Shown here: piece by piece, positions 5,405 to 8,353 of the stretch
Numbering within the stretch: position 1 is the stretch's first letter
Layout of the letters: every line of letters starts with the position of its first letter
Assembly: GCA_046727435.1 (NCBI GenBank)
Contig: JBKPCR010000156.1
Location: forward strand, 1-8,353
Origin: CAVPRW01 sp046727435 [NCBI: bacterium]
Lineage (GTDB): Bacteria > Tectomicrobia > Entotheonellia > J063
Direction of reading: 5' to 3'
Length of the DNA stretch: 8,353 nucleotides
Made by a program: the position numbers and the translations under genes
Notes under the pieces: model-generated
The model's input: the letters and a program-made list of their open reading frames with translations, nothing else
Databases searched by the model: none
Told to the model about the DNA's origin: nothing

Positions 5405-6480
5405 CCAGTATACAGATGACAGCTCACCAGATGACCAGCATCGACGGCCTCCAGGCGTGGCTCTTGGGCGCTGCATATAGGCATAGCGTGTTTGCACCGT
5501 GGGTGGAACCGACACCCGCTGGGTGGATTGATCAGATCGGGCACCACTCCTTCGATCGACTCCAGCTTCTTGCGCGGACCATCCACATCCGGGTAGCAAT
5601 TGAGTAGGCCGACGGTGTAGGGATGCTTGGGTTGGGAGAACAGCGTGTGCGCATCGGTATATTCCACCACGTTGCCGGCATACATGACCGCTACGCGGTC
5701 CGCCATTTCGGCGATCACCCCCAGATTGTGGGTGATGAGTAGGATCGAGGTGCCAAACTGCCGTTTAATGGTCCTCATAATCTCGATGATTTGCGCCTGA
5801 ATGGTGACGTCCAGTGCCGTGGTAGGCTCATCGGCGATGAGTAAGGCAGGATTGCAGGAGATCGCCATGGCGATCATGATGCGTTGCCGCATCCCCCCCG
5901 AGAACTGATGCGGGTAGTCAATTACGCGGTCCCCGGCCGAGGGAATGCCCACCGCCTCCATCATCCGCACACCACGCTGCACGGCGCGTTGCCAGAGGGT
6001 GCGGGCATATGGCGTCGTACCGGCATCAGCAACCCCTTCCAGCCCAGGGGCGCCCGCCTCGCGTAACATCGCTACTCCCTGACGCAAGGCTGCCCGCTGG
6101 CCTTTGAACTGGTGCAAGTAGATCGCCTCAGCTAACTGGTTCCCGACAGTGAACACCGGGTTCAGCGAGATCATCGGGTCCTGAAAGATCATGGCGATTT
6201 CGCGCCCACGGATCTCTCGCCGCAGTCGCGCCATGGGGTAGGTCAGGAGGTCCTCCCCTTTGAACAGCACCTGCCCGCTGACGATCTTCCCTGGCGGGTC
6301 CTGGATGAGCCGTAGGATCGACAGCGCGGTGACGCTTTTCCCTGAGCCGCTTTCGCCCACCAGTCCTAGGGTCTCGCCGCGAGCGATCTCCAGGTTCACG
6401 CCGTTGATGGCTTTCACCACCCCATCCTCGGTGTAGAAAAGGGTACGCAGGTCGCGAATTTCCAGCAGCACCTCACGCAT
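5383..6480 (-). CDS. dppD: Dipeptide/oligopeptide ABC transporter ATP-binding protein, DppD/OppD type
   Basis: A 365-residue cytoplasmic ATPase, partner of DppF in energising the DppBC channel. Walker A is GESGSGKS at 42-49, the Q-loop Gln is 100, the signature FSGGM is at 193-197, Walker B ends in Asp217-Glu218, the D-loop TALD is at 221-224 and the switch His is 251. The C-terminal extension carries Cys323, Cys329, Cys336 and Cys354 in the arrangement also seen in DppF. Two oddities: the stretch between Q-loop and signature is about 36 residues longer than in the neighbouring DppF, with a helix-like segment that seems repeated (128-145 and 164-180); and the protein does not stop after CHLY but adds TGTADGRR, encoded largely by the inverted-repeat arm. 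Start 6480 has only a weak GGAAAG site upstream. It lies 122 bp after dppC. Confidence 0.97.
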   Translation of the reverse strand: MREVLLEIRDLRTLFYTEDGVVKAINGVNLEIARGETLGLVGESGSGKSVTALSILRLIQDPPGKIVSGQVLFKGEDLLTYPMARLRREIRGREIAMIFQDPMISLNPVFTVGNQLAEAIYLHQFKGQRAALRQGVAMLREAGAPGLEGVADAGTTPYARTLWQRAVQRGVRMMEAVGIPSAGDRVIDYPHQFSGGMRQRIMIAMAISCNPALLIADEPTTALDVTIQAQIIEIMRTIKRQFGTSILLITHNLGVIAEMADRVAVMYAGNVVEYTDAHTLFSQPKHPYTVGLLNCYPDVDGPRKKLESIEGVVPDLINPPSGCRFHPRCKHAMPICSAQEPRLEAVDAGHLVSCHLYTGTADGRR

Positions 6481-6507
6481 GCTCAGTCGCTTTCCAGAGG
6501 CCTATCG

Positions 6508-6583
6508 AACCACAGATGAACACGGATACACACAGCTTCAAGAGAGCCAGACTATCTGTGTTGATCTGAGTCCATCTGTGGTT
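6508..6583. repeat. Gene-less hairpin related to the GxxExxY-flanking repeat
   Basis: Bases 6508-6535 (starting AACCACAGATGAACACGGAT) pair with 6556-6583 at 23 of 28 positions around a 20-base loop. The sequence resembles the arms at 4983-5014 and 5373-5404 (AACCGCAGATG against AACCACAGATG), and both right ends are followed by the same TCCAGT. It fills most of the 122-bp gap between dppC and dppD, contains no gene and has no T tract. It looks like a miniature, internally deleted or solo form of the same repeat family, and in RNA it would form a long stem between two operon genes. Confidence 0.75.
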
Positions 6584-6602
6584 CCAGTCTCGATGTCGGG
6601 CA

Positions 6603-7466
6603 TTACCGTTTCAACCGTGGATCCAAGGCGTCGCGTAAGCCGTCTCCGAACATGTTGAACGCCAGAGTCGTCAAGAAAATGGCGAGTCCGGGGAACACCA
6701 CGATCCAGGGATTCACGTCGATGAACACCAGATTCGCCTTCAAATCCCATCCCCAGCTGGGGGTCGGCGGTTGGGTCCCCAATCCTAAAAAGCTCAGCGA
6801 CGACTCGATCAGAATAGAGGTCGCAATCGACAGGGTACTGGTGACGATGAGGGGAGCCATACAATTCGGTAGGATATGCCGGAACAACAGCCGCCATTGG
6901 CCCAGGGCCAGGGCCCGCACCGCCTCGATGTACTCGTTTTCCTTCACCGACAGCACGCTGCTGCGGACTACCCGCGCGAAAATCGGGATGCGCACCACCC
7001 CCAGGGCGACGACCACATTCGTCGTGCTCGGCTCCAGAATAACCATGATGACGATGGCCAGGAGGAAAATCGGGAAGGCTAGAATGACGTCCATCACCGC
7101 CATAATGGCTTTATCGATCCGCCCGCCGTAGAACCCCGCTACGATCCCCAGCGGAATGCCCGGCAGCAACGACAAGATGATCGACACGATGCCGACGTAG
7201 AAGGCGATGCGACTGCTGTAAATCACGCGACTAAACACATCGCGGCCGAGCAGGTCCACGCCCATTGGATGTTGCCAGCTGGGCAGTTCTAGGCTGCCCC
7301 CTCCGGCCACGATCTGGGCCGGACCGTACGGCGCGATGACGTCGGCAAACGCCGCCATGGCAATCAGGGCGCACACCATGCACAGCCCCCAGAGCGCGCT
7401 ATAGCTCCGCGCCAGTCGCCTCAGCGTAATGACCAGCATCGAGCGGGCGCGAAACTTCGGGGTCAT
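6603..7466 (-). CDS. dppC: Dipeptide/oligopeptide ABC transporter permease, DppC/OppC type
   Basis: A 287-residue inner-membrane permease that forms the translocation channel with DppB. The N terminus has one membrane helix at about 23-45 after a basic leader, as in the OppC N-terminal domain, followed by a periplasmic stretch with the HPMGVDLLGRDVFSR block at 66-80. The core binding-protein-dependent transport domain (about 88-280) has further helices at about 88-112, 119-145, 150-170, 205-225 and 253-275. The EAA coupling loop that contacts the ATPases is at about 181-200 (EAVRALALG, ending HILP). Length is typical. Its ATG overlaps the dppB stop as ATGA, a sign of translational coupling, and AGGAG inside the dppB end (7475-7479) serves as ribosome binding site. 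It stops 122 bp before dppD. Confidence 0.97.
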   Translation of the reverse strand: MTPKFRARSMLVITLRRLARSYSALWGLCMVCALIAMAAFADVIAPYGPAQIVAGGGSLELPSWQHPMGVDLLGRDVFSRVIYSSRIAFYVGIVSIILSLLPGIPLGIVAGFYGGRIDKAIMAVMDVILAFPIFLLAIVIMVILEPSTTNVVVALGVVRIPIFARVVRSSVLSVKENEYIEAVRALALGQWRLLFRHILPNCMAPLIVTSTLSIATSILIESSLSFLGLGTQPPTPSWGWDLKANLVFIDVNPWIVVFPGLAIFLTTLAFNMFGDGLRDALDPRLKR

Positions 7467-8353
7467 TGGCCTTTCTCCTCATACCGAATGCGCGGGTCGA
7501 AGTAGGCATAGGAGATGTCCACCAGGAGGTTAGAGACCACGAACAGCAACGCCACCACCAGGATGAAACCTTGCACCTGCTGGTAATCCCGCTTAGTGAT
7601 GCCCTGCACCCCGAACGTCCCCAGCCCAGGGATGCCGAAGACGGCCTCGATGACGATCGCGCCTCCGATCAGGAAGCCGATCTGCAAGCCTACGACCGTG
7701 ATGGTCGGGATCAAGGCGTTCTTCAGGGCATGCTTGTTGACCACCAGGAATTCGACCACCCCCTTGGCTCGCGCCGTGGTCACATAATCCAGTTTCACCA
7801 CCTCGAGCATGCTGGCTCGCACCAGTCGCGTCAGGATGGCGCAGCGGGCGAGTCCGAGCGCTAACGCTGGCAGAATCATGTGACTCAGATTCCCAACCAC
7901 ACTGGTGCTGAGTGGCACGTACCCCTGCACTGGCAACCAACCCAAGGTCAGCGAGAAGAGCAAAAACAGCAGGATTCCTAAGAAAAAATCGGGCATCGAG
8001 ACGCCGAGCATAGCGATGGACATGACTGAATAGTCGAGGGCGGTATAGGGCCTGATGGCGGAGATGACCCCTGCCGGAATCGAGATCAGGAGAGCTAGGG
8101 CCATGGAGAGGACGATGAGCTCCAGGCTGATCGGCATACGGTAGAGGATGTCTTGCAAGACCGGCCGATGGGTGAAGATCGAGCGCCCCCAATCCCCCTG
8201 GGCCAGCCGCCTCAGCCAGCGGACATACTGGACAATCAGCGGTTGATCAAGCCCGTACTCATGTCGAAGTTCGTCGGCGGCGCGCTGATCGTACATATCC
8301 CCCAGCAGGAGGTGGATGGGATCACCAGGGATCAACTGCATCATCAAGAACAC
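7463..8353 (-). CDS. dppB: Dipeptide/oligopeptide ABC transporter permease, DppB/OppB type, 5' end cut by the window
   Basis: The visible 296 or so residues are the bulk of a DppB-type inner-membrane permease, the channel partner of DppC. The first codon in the window (GTG at 8351-8353) is probably an internal valine: the text begins in the first membrane helix just before the conserved LIPGDP motif, so about 20-25 N-terminal residues lie outside. GDWGRS at about 53-58 belongs to the periplasmic part typical of the family. Helices follow at about 75-100, 108-138, 158-180, 215-240 and 264-286. The EAA loop is at about 190-216 (DYVTTARAKG, ending NALIPT), where the ATPases dock. It ends in YEEKGQ, whose codons contain the dppC ribosome binding site, and its TGA overlaps the dppC start by 4 bp. 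The promoter of the operon would lie right of the window. Confidence 0.96.
   Translation of the reverse strand: MFLMMQLIPGDPIHLLLGDMYDQRAADELRHEYGLDQPLIVQYVRWLRRLAQGDWGRSIFTHRPVLQDILYRMPISLELIVLSMALALLISIPAGVISAIRPYTALDYSVMSIAMLGVSMPDFFLGILLFLLFSLTLGWLPVQGYVPLSTSVVGNLSHMILPALALGLARCAILTRLVRASMLEVVKLDYVTTARAKGVVEFLVVNKHALKNALIPTITVVGLQIGFLIGGAIVIEAVFGIPGLGTFGVQGITKRDYQQVQGFILVVALLFVVSNLLVDISYAYFDPRIRYEEKGQ
7475..7479 (-). promoter_or_regulatory. Ribosome binding site of dppC inside the dppB end
   Basis: On the minus strand this reads AGGAG, 8 bases before the ATG at 7464-7466, within the last codons of dppB. With the ATGA stop-start overlap it supports coupled synthesis of the two channel subunits. 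Confidence 0.65.

Overview
The window is almost entirely one minus-strand operon for a dipeptide/oligopeptide-type ABC importer (the DppBCDF/OppBCDF family). In transcription order, right to left, it carries permease DppB (cut by the right window edge), permease DppC, ATPase DppD, a small GxxExxY nuclease-fold protein, ATPase DppF, a four-helix membrane protein of unknown function, and two tandem paralogous periplasmic substrate-binding proteins (SBPs) of 515 residues each. All genes lie on the same strand with short gaps or overlaps, so co-transcription from a promoter right of the window is the simplest reading. Type I signal peptides on both SBPs and the family context indicate a Gram-negative-type, GC-rich bacterium. 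The style recalls soil or marine lineages such as Rokubacteria, NC10, Tectomicrobia or deltaproteobacteria, but the sequence alone does not settle the phylum.

Layout: 1-108 is the region past the end of the operon and may hold the last codons of a convergent plus-strand gene and a small hairpin. 109-1656 is SBP 2 and 1709-3256 is SBP 1. 3257-3412 is a non-coding gap with a REP-like set of G/C-rich hairpins. 3413-3940 is the four-helix membrane protein. 3991-4959 is DppF. 4983-5404 is a cassette bounded by near-identical 32-bp inverted repeats and containing the GxxExxY gene. 5383-6480 is DppD. 6481-6602 is a gap with a hairpin made of a related repeat. 6603-7466 is DppC and 7463-8353 is DppB. 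No tRNA, rRNA, CRISPR array or classical transposase was seen, and no gap exceeds 300 bases.

How the genes work together: the two permeases form the membrane channel, the two ATPases power it, and the two SBPs, about two-thirds identical over their N-terminal part, probably deliver related but different ligands to the same channel. The ligand (peptide, nickel chelate, opine, glutathione or other) cannot be told from sequence. The four-helix protein is of unknown role.

The most unusual item is the inverted-repeat cassette between dppD and dppF. Its gene has clearly lower GC than the transporter genes. Its repeat arm supplies the last codons and stop of dppD and the start codon and first residues of the GxxExxY protein. 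A gene-less relative of the same repeat sits about 1.1 kb away between dppC and dppD. Together these look like a mobile or recently spread gene-plus-repeat unit that has landed in the operon without breaking it.
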